Positions 22,383 to 31,449 of a stretch of DNA of 42,178 nucleotides are shown here, in pieces. Origin of the DNA: Bimuria novae-zelandiae CBS 107.79 (Eukaryota > Ascomycota > Dothideomycetes > Pleosporales > Didymosphaeriaceae). The stretch lies in the NCBI GenBank assembly GCA_010015655.1, contig ML976824.1, forward strand, positions 1-42,178, in the 5' to 3' direction. Below the pieces are notes generated by a model that was not told the origin of the DNA, made no database searches, and was given only the letters and a program-made list of their open reading frames with translations. Numbering within the stretch: the stretch's first letter is position 1; each line of letters opens with the position of its first letter. The translations under genes were made by a program, and so were the position numbers.

Positions 22383-23018
22383 CTTAATGCCTTCCTAACT
22401 ATACCTAAGGATCCTAAGCCCCGCAAAGCGCGCGCGCCTCGTAAGAAGACTTTAACCTAAGAGCGACGTGATTATATTTGCCGTGTTAAAGAGAGTAGTA
22501 GAGAGATGCCTTTTCGTTGCGGTTGCTGCAAAAAGCTAAATATTTATTATTTTATAGATACTGCATCTAGTTGTTGCGCTAGTTGTATTGCTGCAAGGAG
22601 CAAATACAAACTGTTTATTCCTAAAGAGGAGTAGGAGAAGGTAGAGGATAAGGAGCGTGAAAAATAATTAGCTCTAGCTCGCGCTAAGGAAGAAGTGTTG
22701 CGTAGTTAATAAGAACTTACTTACTATAAGCGTAAGTTATTAGAGATTAAAAGTTGTAAGAGGTTATTCGCGCGTTAAGATAGGAAGTTACTAGACGCCT
22801 AAGATAAGGTGCAAGAGATAGAGAGCTCGAGTGTAGATACTCCGTTCTAAAATAATTTCTTCGCTAATCCAGGCTAGTTACAGGCTAATAATCCCCTTCC
22901 TAATCTATTAATAGATCTTCTTCTTAACGAATTTTTGTTAGGTTCTCTTTTAATTATTCCTGATTCCTTCTTGTGGTCTAACGATAGTATTATGCTAATA
23001 ATTAGTAATAGTTTCTAA
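22383..23018 (+). pseudogene. Antisense accessory gene of B-inner: Zn2Cys6-like plus coiled coil
   Basis: Plus-strand frame from about 22383 to TAA at 23016-23018. A basic N-terminus (PKPRKARAPRKK) precedes an in-frame ATG at 22506. Counting from that Met, Cys or RIP-type Tyr occur at 5, 8, 15, 24, 27 and 34, giving C-x2-C-x6-C-x8-C-x2-C-x6-C, which fits the Zn(II)2Cys6 consensus of fungal transcription factors. Residues 15 and 34 are TAT and TAC, the expected products of TGT and TGC. A ~100-residue Lys/Glu/Leu-rich region follows (KEEVLRS, YYKRKLLEIKS), consistent with a coiled-coil dimerisation segment as in Gal4-type proteins. Internal stops are only TAA/TAG. Its last 29 bases overlap the end of pol on the other strand. 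Function is inferred: a nuclear DNA-binding regulator, or a nucleic-acid-binding partner of Gag. Confidence 0.78.
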
Positions 23019-26000
23019 GGTTTGCTTCTAGTTCCTATGTGTTTTCTAAGTGTGGGTATCCTTTCTACTTAATTAGATATGTTCGTGGCTAATTCGTGTG
23101 TCGTAGTATCTTCTCGACTTCGAATTCGGTTTCTTCCTCTGGCTAGTGATAGAAGGTTATTTCGACTAGTGTTTCAGGGTCTGCGGGTTCGAGTTAGTCT
23201 ATATAGAATACTAAGTGTATCTTTGCGTCTGGCGGTAGTTCCAATTAGTAGTTAACTAGTAATATTTGTTCGATAATAAAAAATAGCCCGACCTTGACAT
23301 GATCTAGTTTCTTGTGCTTTTTCTACTAGGTTTAAAGATTTTTCGTAAGTAGATATGCTTTATCCCCCTTCTTTAGCTAAGGTGCCATTTTTCTTTTTCG
23401 GTTCGTGTAGGAAATGCTTTGCTGTTAAGCTTTCTTAAGGTTCTCTTAGAGTTGTTAATGTATTTCTTTTATTTTTATAGCCGTGTTGATAGCTTCTTCC
23501 GCTCTAATAGCAGTAGGAAATGTCTAATTAAAGAGATATAGATGTCTTCCGTAGTTTGCATAGAACGGTATATATCTAGTTACTACTAATATCTTGTTAT
23601 TGTATGCTAATTGTGCCATTAGTAATAGGGAAATCTAGTTATTCTTCTGGTTGTTGCAGTAGATGCGTAGGTACGTTTCTATTGTTTAATTCGTACGTTC
23701 TGTTTGTCCGTCCGTCTGTGGGTGGTAGGCTGTTAATAGTTTTCGTTTTGTTCTAATAAGTGCCATGAGTGTTGTCTAGTAGTTCGAAGTGAAGAGTTTG
23801 TCTCTATCGCTGATAATTGTCTTAGGAATGCCATGATGTCGTATAAGTCGATCTAGGATAAGGAACGCTAGTTCCGTTACTATTATTGCCTTTTTGCACA
23901 GTAGTAATTCTACGTATTTAGTAAATCTGCACACGATTACCAGTATTACGTCGTAACTTACTCCGTTTATAGGATCCTTTAACTTTGGCAATCTTGTGAC
24001 AAAGTCTATTGCGATGTCTTACTATAGTGCTATAGGTATCTGGATAGCTTGCATTTCTCCGTACTTAGGATGTGTTGCGTGTTTATTGCGCTGGCAATCT
24101 GCGCATTTGCGTATGTAGGTTATTACTACTTCCTTAATTCCTTTAAAGCTGTAGTTCCTTTGGATTAGCTCTATTGTTTTTCTAATTCTAGGGTGTCTAT
24201 ATGCAGGGTCGTCGTGGTATTATTATATAACCTCTGTTTATTGTTCCTTTAGTACTTCTCGTGTGAGTATAAGGAGTTAATTGAGTTCTGCCGTCGGTTC
24301 CAGGGAACCGTCGGGATTTTTCTTTAGTATAGTAGAGTAGGTTTTGACCTTTTCTTCGTTATTATTTATTCTGCTAAGAGTGTCCGCTCGTCCGTTTTCC
24401 TTACCTAGGGTGTACATAATTTTAAATTTATATTATCCTAGTGTTTCTAACTATCTTTCTTGTCGTTGGTTCAGTTCTTTCGTGGTTGTGAAACGTGTGA
24501 GGTTTCTGTAGTCTATAAAGATTGTAAGTTCCAAGCAACTATGTGCATAGATCCTCTAGTGTTTAATAGCTTTTATAATCGCGAGTAGTTCTTTGTCGTG
24601 TACTTTATATCGTGATTCTTTGGGTGTAAACTTGTGTGCGTAGTATGCAATTAGGTGCTATTTGCCATTCTTCTCTTATTTCGCGCATGCTCTGACTGCT
24701 AAGTCGCTTGCGTTTGTTTTAATACGCAGGGATTTATTGTCCTGGAAGTGTATAAGGACTAGTGGCGTAATACATGCTTTCTATAGCGTTTAGAATGCTT
24801 ACTCGCATTCTTTTATCTAATTAAAAGGTTTGTCTTTCTTTATAAGGTTCGTAAGTAGTAGCGTAATTCTAGAGTAGTCTGTAATAAACTGTCTATTAAA
24901 TCTAGTAAATCTAAGAAAGGCTCGTACTTCCTTAAGGTTAGTAGGTAATTTCTACTTCTTTACTTCCTTAATCTTTAAAGGGCTTACTTGGATACCTTTG
25001 GTATTAATAACATGTCCTAGAAACTCTAATTCTGTGACATAGAATTTACATTTCTTAAGTTTTAATTATAGGTTAGCGCTGTCTAGTGCTTATAGTACTA
25101 TTTATACGTGTTATACATGATCCTTCTCTTGTTCAGAGAATATTAGGATGTCGTTAAGGTAGGCAACTATAAATATGTTAAGGTAGTTCCTTAGTACGTT
25201 ATTAATTATTACTTAGAACGTTGCTAGTGCGTTCGTGAGTCTAAAAGGCATAACTTAGTACTTAAACAGTCCGTATCTGGTTTGAAAGGCTGTCTTTCAC
25301 TCGTTACTTGCTGCTATTTGTATGAGGTGGTATCTATCTTGTAGGTCGAATTGTGTGAATATCTTGGCTCTTCCTAGCCTGTCTCGAGATTCTTGTATAT
25401 TTAGTAGTGGGTATCTATTCTTAATTATTATGTTATTTAGCCTTCTATAGTCAATGCATAGACGTTATGTTCCATCCTTCTTTATAATAAATATTAGTAA
25501 TAATACTGCTGGCGATTCTGACTTGCGTATCTATTACCTCTTAAGGGCTTTCTTTAAGAATTCGCGTGTCTATTAGAGTTCTTTTGCGCTTTATCTATAT
25601 AGTGGTCTAAAGGGTAGCGTCTTTCCCTCTTCAAGAATAATGCGATGATCTTAGTGTGTATACTTAAGAAGGGCGTTGGCTCCTTTCTCTTCCTAAAACA
25701 AATAACACTATTCCTTATATTTATTAGGAATATTAAAAGGTGTGCTATTCTCTTCGTGCTTACGCTTTATAACCTAGTGGTTCCTGCTAGCGTCTGCTAA
25801 GTTAGTTTCGTGTTTATCAACTTCCGGTCGCGAGACTATATTATTAATAGCTCTCTTATCTACTATTATGCTCTATTAATGCGTAGGCTTTACTTGCAAT
25901 GCATAGTTGCAGCGCTTAAAGGATAGCTCTTTCTTTTCTTAGTTAACTATAGGGTTATGCTTCCTTAACTAGGGTAATCCTAAAATCACGTCGTGATTGG

Positions 26001-26230
26001 CTTCTTTAATAATATCGAGGGTAATTAATTCCTGGTGTCCATGGATCGTGAGGGTAGTTTCGACCTCGTATTCAATGGTTGCTTTGCCAGGCATCAGTTG
26101 TCCATTCGCGACATAGATAGCATAGGGTATGGCCTTCTTGCGCTCATAGAGTCCCGCTCTATCGAGTGCTTTTCTCGACACATAGCTTTCCTGTGCTCCT
26201 GAGTCCAGCATGGCTTTTATCTATGTTTCT
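22990..26230 (-). pseudogene. pol of B-inner: protease, RT, RNase H, integrase, chromodomain
   Basis: Best preserved pol of family B. Protease starts near 26211 with MLDSGAQESYVSRKAL (catalytic D-S-G intact), ending near 25969 with VILGLP. Reverse transcriptase box near 25140-25170 reads AYLNDILIFS: the first catalytic Asp is Asn through a TG to TA change. RNase H near 24500-24800; integrase HHCC finger near 24070-24220 (H, H, then C-A-D-C); core at 23776-24050 (IAIDFVT, RFTKYVELL, IISDRDKLFTS, TDGQTERTN); C-terminal chromodomain near 23020-23200 (EFEVEKILRH, KGYPHLENT). Stop TAA at 22990-22992. Several TAG/TAA interrupt it, so the enzyme is not made intact. The gag frame differs from the pol frame by one base, either an indel or a frameshift signal. 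Confidence 0.9.
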
Positions 26231-28151
26231 TTAAGCTGTATTAGTAGCTTAATTAATGCCTAACTATTCGTAGCATTTAGTTCCTTAAAGGCGTTTTCTC
26301 GCCTAAGCCTAGGTCTAAAAAAGACATTTTCTTTGTAACTAGCTTTATAGGTTTAAGGTGTCCTTCCTTCTTTTTCCCTTAAGGCTGCTACTAGGCCTCT
26401 TCTAGGATAGCTTCACCGTCTTCTTCCTTTATTACTGTTTTAATCCTAAGGGTCGTGGTCCCTTTTAATACGCGATTAAACCTATGCTTTTCTTTTTACT
26501 CCCTGTATTCCTCATAGTTAGGGTGCAAGCATGTTTGCCATTTATCTAACGCGCATTTTCTATTAATTAGTAGTAATAGTGCTTAGTTTAGTGCTTAATT
26601 AAGGTGTAGAAAGTATCGCGTTTTACGTTTATCCTAGAGGTGAACGTCATAATAGTTAATAGGGCAGTTAAACTACTCCTATTTACATCGTTAGTATGTT
26701 CGGGGAAAGTAGCTATATTCCTTGGCTTAGTAATAAAGGGTATATTAATCTTCTCTGTAGAGGGTCTATTATATAGTCTCATGCGTAGGGTTGCGGTGGT
26801 CTAGGTCGTACTATGGTTCGTAGTTCGGGTTTTTGTTTAGGTACTTCTTTTTAGGGTCTTCGTGGACATAGTAATAGTCTGCCATTTTACGTGCTGCCTT
26901 GCTAACTAGATCGGGTTAATAGGCGTGGTGAAATGCGGCTATATAGTCTTATTATTCTATTACTATAAACCTAAAGTCTCCTTCCCTTAGTTAGTGTCTT
27001 TCTAAGAAGTCAAAAACATTCGTCGTCTTGCTAGTAACAGGTTTGCTCTAGCTAGGGTAAGGTGTAGGAGATTAAGGTATTAGCTCCTTCTCTTTTTTAT
27101 CCGAACTTTTATATGCATCCTCGTGGAGTTGTAAGTTAGGTAACTCTAATTGTTCTAATTCTTCGTCGTGGATGTTAACTTGTTTAATGGCGTTTATTAC
27201 TTGCCATTCTTCGTCGGTTGTTTCTTTGTTAACGGTTAGTACGTTTAGTTGCCTAGTGATCTTGTTCTTAGATCTGCAGTTCCTGGCTATGTGGCCTGGT
27301 TTGCCATATATAAAACATTTACGCGTCTTGGTCCCCTGTTGTCGGGTTCTATCTAAGATACGTTAGTTAGGCTTTTAGAAGCCTGTAACCTTTCCTATTC
27401 CCTTTTCTAAGTTATTAAACTGGACATCTTCTATTAGTTAGGATCCATAATAGTTACGTTACTGGCGTCGAGGTGTTTTTAGTAGCGCCCTGTAGACTAT
27501 AGGTGCCTGTCGTCCAAAACTGGCGTTCTTTAGATTCCTGCGGAATTCTTCCTGCAAGGCGAACTATTCCCTATTAATACAAATAGTCTCTTCGTATAGT
27601 TCTTCTAAAGTCTCTACCTTTACACTACTACGCAGTAGTTCCTTGCGCACGTTGCGTTTAAGCCCTTATTTATACATTATTTTAAGAGATTTATCCTCCT
27701 AGTTAAGTTGCACAGCGTACTTGCGGAATTTAGCTATATACTTGGCTACGGATTATTGCTATTAGATTGTCTAGATCGCACGCTTAGCGATAGCGGTTTT
27801 ATTAGTAATTCTAAATATCTATTAAAGGCATTTCTTAAAGTTAGCGTAGTCCTTAATAATATTAATAGCATCTTCGTTACTGTTAATGTAGTCTTCATCC
27901 TTGTTGTCGTAATCTATGTCCAGGTATTTAACTAGGTAAGGACGGATCCATTCTTTAGCGCTTCCTCGTATATAGGTCACTGCGAAGATAACCTTCTTTT
28001 TATCTTTAAGGTCTTAGTTTTAGTTAAAGAAGTAGAGGTCTAGTTGCAAGAGCCAGGTGTTAAGGAGAGTATAATTACTATTATACAAGTTAGGTTTATG
28101 TGCCTTGTTCTTGCCATCCCCTATAGGGGTGACGTAGTTGTCCGAAGCCAT
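26231..28151 (-). pseudogene. gag of B-inner with CCHC knuckle
   Basis: Starts ATG GCT TCG GAC at 28151, 48 bp inside the 5' LTR. The early part reads AVTYIRGSAKEWIRPYL near 27960-28010, the capsid-like Retrotrans_gag core. The knuckle at 27276-27317 reads CFIYGKPGHIARNC, with only the second Cys changed to Tyr. A Lys/Glu-rich linker leads to protease. Gag assembles the particle and binds element RNA through the knuckle. A few TAA/TAG break it (two within the first 50 codons). Confidence 0.85.
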
Positions 28152-28198
28152 GGAAGAGGTAGGGGTCCTAGTAGTACTTATGTTAAGGGTGTTTAAGA

Positions 28199-28656
28199 TG
28201 TTAAGATCCCAAAGAGGTAGCTATTCTCTAAGGGGCTAAGGTTAGTTCTCGGGCAGGAGTACTAGTAGGACAGAAAAGGGTTATAGTAATAGCTTGCGCC
28301 TATTACTAAAGGCGTTAGTATTAAAGGTGTGTACAGCATAATTAAATTAACAAGGTTACTTATTTAGATCTAAACGATAGATTAATAAACAGGTTAAACA
28401 CGAATGCCTTAAGGGTATTCGTGTAGGTTTATATATAAGAGGGGTAAACCTTACCGTCTATCTCTCTTTCTACTATCCCTAGATTCCGATAGATAGTCGC
28501 GCCGTCCGTGGATGGTGCACCTTCCACAATCTTGGCAGGATAGTATGTCTTGGCTAGATGGTACATCACGTAACCTCGGTTACGCGACCCCGCCGAGTGT
28601 CACTTCCACTAAGGCCCGTTGGTCCTCCGCGTTCCATACATGTTCAGATCCTAACA
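28199..28656 (-). repeat. 5' LTR of element B-inner
   Basis: 458 bp; pairs with 21812-22269. Ends intact GATCCTAACA. The CACGTAA box in U3 is at 28567-28573. This LTR retains different unmutated sites from its partner, so combining both recovers most of the ancestral U3. Confidence 0.94.
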
Positions 28657-28661
28657 CTTTC
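28657..28661. repeat. Target-site duplication CTTTC, right copy (B-inner)
   Basis: Directly after the 5' LTR end at 28656 and identical to 21807-21811. Confidence 0.95.
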
Positions 28662-29437
28662 TTTATAATAAATATTAGGGGTAATACTACTACCAATTCT
28701 AACTTACGTATCTATTACCTTTTAAGGGCTTTTTTTTAAGAATTTGCGTATTTATTAGAGTTCCTTTTTACTCTAGCTATATAGTAGTCTAAAGGGCGGC
28801 GTTTTTCCTTCTTTAAGAATAATGCAATAATCTTAGTGTATATACTTAAAAAGGGCGTTAGCTCCTTTCTCTTCCTAAAATAAATAACTCTATTCTTTAT
28901 ATTTATTAGGGATATTAAGAGGGGTGCTATTTTTTTATGCTTACGCTTTATAACCTAGTAGTTCCTGCTAGTGTCTGCTAAGTTAGTTTCGTATTTATTA
29001 ACTTTTAGTCGCGAGACTATATTATTAATAGCTTTTTTATTTACTATTATACTTTATTAATGTGTAGGCTTTACCTATAGTGCATAGCTACAGCGCTTAA
29101 AGGATAGCTTATTCTTTTTTTAGTTAATTATAGGGTTATGCTTTCTTAGCTAGAGTAGTCTTAAAATTACATCGTAGTTAGCTTCCTTAATAATGTCAAG
29201 GGTAGTTTTAATCTTATATTTAATTATTGCTTTGCTAAGCATTAGTTATCTATTCGCGATATAAATAGCATAGGGTATAGCCTTCTTGCGCTTATAGAGT
29301 CCTACTCTATTAAGTGCTTTTTTTAATATATAACTTTCCTGTGCTCTTAAGTCTAGCATAGCTTTTATTTATATTTCTTTAAGCTATACTAGTAGCTTAA
29401 TTAGTACTTAACTATTAGTGGCGTTTACTTCTTTAAA
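28662..29437 (-). pseudogene. pol of B-outer, protease and RT N-terminal part
   Basis: Resumes the reading broken at 21811. Homologous to B1 6310-7100 and B-inner 25490-26290. Protease lies near 29130-29365 on the minus strand (MLDLRAQES, with D-S-G altered). Heavily RIP-mutated. At 29437 it stops at the LTR of element C, preceded by TTAAA. Confidence 0.85.
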
Positions 29438-29598
29438 TGTAAGGGGCTGAGTGCTCAAGGAGCCAAAGGTGCTAGAAGAATACTTATGAATTTAATAGAG
29501 AGTCTGAAGTTAAGCTTCGGGCGTCGAACTTATATATCTAGGTTTCGCATAACTAAGGGTTAAGAATCTAAGGTAATAACTAGGCGTAGCCTATTATA
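29438..29598 (-). repeat. 3' LTR of element C (right limit estimated)
   Basis: The left end is secure because B-outer sequence stops there. The right end is set where ...CCTATTATA (CA to TA assumed) meets a pyrimidine run, TATTTCCCTTTCCTTT, that would be a polypurine tract on the minus strand. No second LTR copy is in the window to confirm it. Confidence 0.5.
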
Positions 29599-29929
29599 TA
29601 TTTCCCTTTCCTTTATTAAGGGTAAAAAATCTCCGCGTCTTATCTTATTTATATAGCTTTATAGTTATTTTATTATCTACTTATAATCCTTTTACTATTA
29701 TAAACCTTTTACTAGTTCTATTCTCGCGTGTCTAATTTTATGTCCTTGCCGTAAGTAGTTACTATAGTAGTATATTCGCGTTAGTGCGTTTACTTATTAT
29801 TATATATATAAAATTGCTTCTTACTTAGCTTTTAGACTTTACTCTTTTAAGCTTTCTTTTTTCTTAGCTTAACTTCGTGCGCTATAATATCTTACTTTTA
29901 ACTTAGTTTTCTTTAACTTCGCGACCTAA

Positions 29930-31400
29930 TTCCCCTTACTATTTTAATAAAGTAGCTAGCCCTTTACGTAATAGCCGCGTAATAAAAATACTTAAGCGTT
30001 AAAAGCGTGCTACTATCTCTAATAATAAAATAAAAAAAGGCCCGTCCCTATCGCGATTACCAAACTACTAACTTAAGAAGACTAAGCTCTTTTAAAATAA
30101 GGCTACTATTTTTAATGCTAGCATAATTCTTCTTAGCTAGCTTATTAAAAAGTTTAGTTCTTTTAAAGCTTACGAAGTAAGTTCTAGACCCTCTTTTATA
30201 CTTTTTTTTTCTTTTTTTTACCTTTTAACTTGCCTTTTTACTCTTTTAACTTTCTTCTTAGTTCTTTATTAGCCTTGGTGTGCGTACTTATTAACTTAAT
30301 AAGCTTAGCTCTTAAGGTCTAATCTCGCTGCGCGCGATAATTAAGCGCTAGTATATTAATTACGTTACTTATAGACGCGTCTATTAGTAGGTGCTAGCGG
30401 GTAAAATAGTATCTTATAAGGAGTGCTATACCTATAAGCTTACTAGCTACACTAGATAAGTATGCTTTAGTCTAACTTATTTTAGATAACTTTAGGGTGT
30501 GCTTTGCTAACTCCTTCCCTTACCTAGATTTAGCCTATTCTTAATAAAATTAGCCACGAAGAGTTCGCTAATATTATAGTTATTAGTATAGGCTACCTTA
30601 TAAATAAGGTTTTAAAAAGTAGTTAAGAATAGAAGGCTTTTCTTATTAATCTTAACGCGTTCTATTCTACTTATAAAGTTATTATTATTAATTATTATAC
30701 CTCCTTTAAGAGCAAAATAACTACTACTTTAGGCCCTATTACTTTTTTCTTTAAGGCCGTTTAGCTCTTAGAGCGTATTACTATTATAGTTAAAAAGACT
30801 TTTAACCTTCTTTAAATTTATACTGCTGACTTTAAATCATTCTATTAAGAGTATAAGAACCCTTTTATAAGTTTCTTTTAAATAATAATGCTATATTCTA
30901 AAGCTAATATTATATAGCTCTCTAATAACTTTGTGGTGGTGGATAAGGGCATTATAATAGATAGTCTTTAGATAATAGACGATGTCCTCGCGAGAGCTAA
31001 TATGCTTACTTAAGCCTACTAGGGCTTACGCTAGCGGTTTTAGGCTATTATAATTAAAAAGTGCTTAAGTAAGGAGGATAATAGCTTCTTTAACCCTAGC
31101 GGTGTGTTAGAGGGCGGAAAAGTAGACTTAAACGTTATTAAAAAAGGTTTTATTATTCCTTTAGTGGTTAAAGATACTTTTTTTACCTAGTTCCTCTCTT
31201 CTTTTTACTTTAGTTTACTTCTAAAGCTTACTTCTTTTATAAGGGTTATCCCTTACTACTATAGGAATTATTTAGTACCTTTATTATTTTTAGTAGTTTT
31301 AAGGGTTTTTTAAGTTACTTCCTTAGAATTCCTTCTTAACTTTCTTTCCTAATACTTAATTTTATCCTTTAATAATATTATTCCTACCCTTATCTTAGAT
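29930..31400 (+). pseudogene. Opposite-strand open region of element C, product unknown
   Basis: One plus-strand frame can be followed from about 29930 to 31190, and less surely to 31400, with TAA/TAG as the only interruptions, at positions that make sense as Gln. Legible pieces include RSNLAARDN (near 30320), KISHEEFAN (near 30550), FVVVDKGII (near 30930), VLARANML, and FNPSGVLEGGKVDLNVIKK (near 31080-31135). The composition, with Asp, Glu and Gly, looks like a folded protein more than its reverse-strand shadow does, though that shadow is also fairly open. It lies between pol and the 3' LTR and faces pol, the same slot as the antisense genes of A and B. I do not recognise it and see no clear Cys array. 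It could also be a remnant of another element. Confidence 0.45.
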
Positions 31401-31449
31401 ACCTTTATCTAGCTAGGTTTTCTAGTTTAGTAAAGTAGGCATCGTAGAG

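Larger units (their letters stand above)
21812..28656 (-). mobile_element. Ty3/gypsy element B-inner, complete (6845 bp)
   Basis: 458-bp LTRs at both ends and an exact CTTTC duplication. It is the least mutated B copy and the best template for the family: gag ATG at 28151, CCHC knuckle, protease with D-S-G, RT, RNase H, HHCC/DDE integrase, chromodomain, pol stop at 22990, then an opposite-strand Cys-array gene, polypurine tract and 3' LTR. It is nested inside the RT of B-outer, an element of its own family. Many in-frame stops remain, so it is not autonomous. Confidence 0.95.
18168..29437 (-). mobile_element. Ty3/gypsy element B-outer, 3' part; split by B-inner and truncated by C
   Basis: Begins with a B-type 3' LTR at 18168 inside element E, preceded by GCCTG, whose partner should lie beyond the window. 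Own sequence is 18168-21811 and 28662-29437. It contains the opposite-strand gene, chromodomain, integrase, RNase H and RT, then protease on the right of B-inner. At 29437 the match to B1/B-inner stops at the LTR of element C, so gag and the 5' LTR are outside the window. Confidence 0.9.

Noticed and set aside
26588..26782. 64-codon minus-strand frame as a separate gene
   Set aside because: Lies inside the gag of B-inner in another frame, with no independent support.
26211..27276. Programmed ribosomal frameshift between gag and pol of family B
   Set aside because: In B-inner the gag and pol frames differ by one base, but in B1 the offset is different, so indels cannot be separated from a true frameshift signal.
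28512..28739. 75-codon plus-strand frame
   Set aside because: Starts in the B-inner LTR and ends in reverse-strand RT of B-outer; spans an insertion junction.
30110..30150. Gag-like zinc knuckle on the plus strand in element C
   Set aside because: One frame gives a C-x2-C-like start, but the His and last Cys positions do not fit and the frame is not the one followed downstream.
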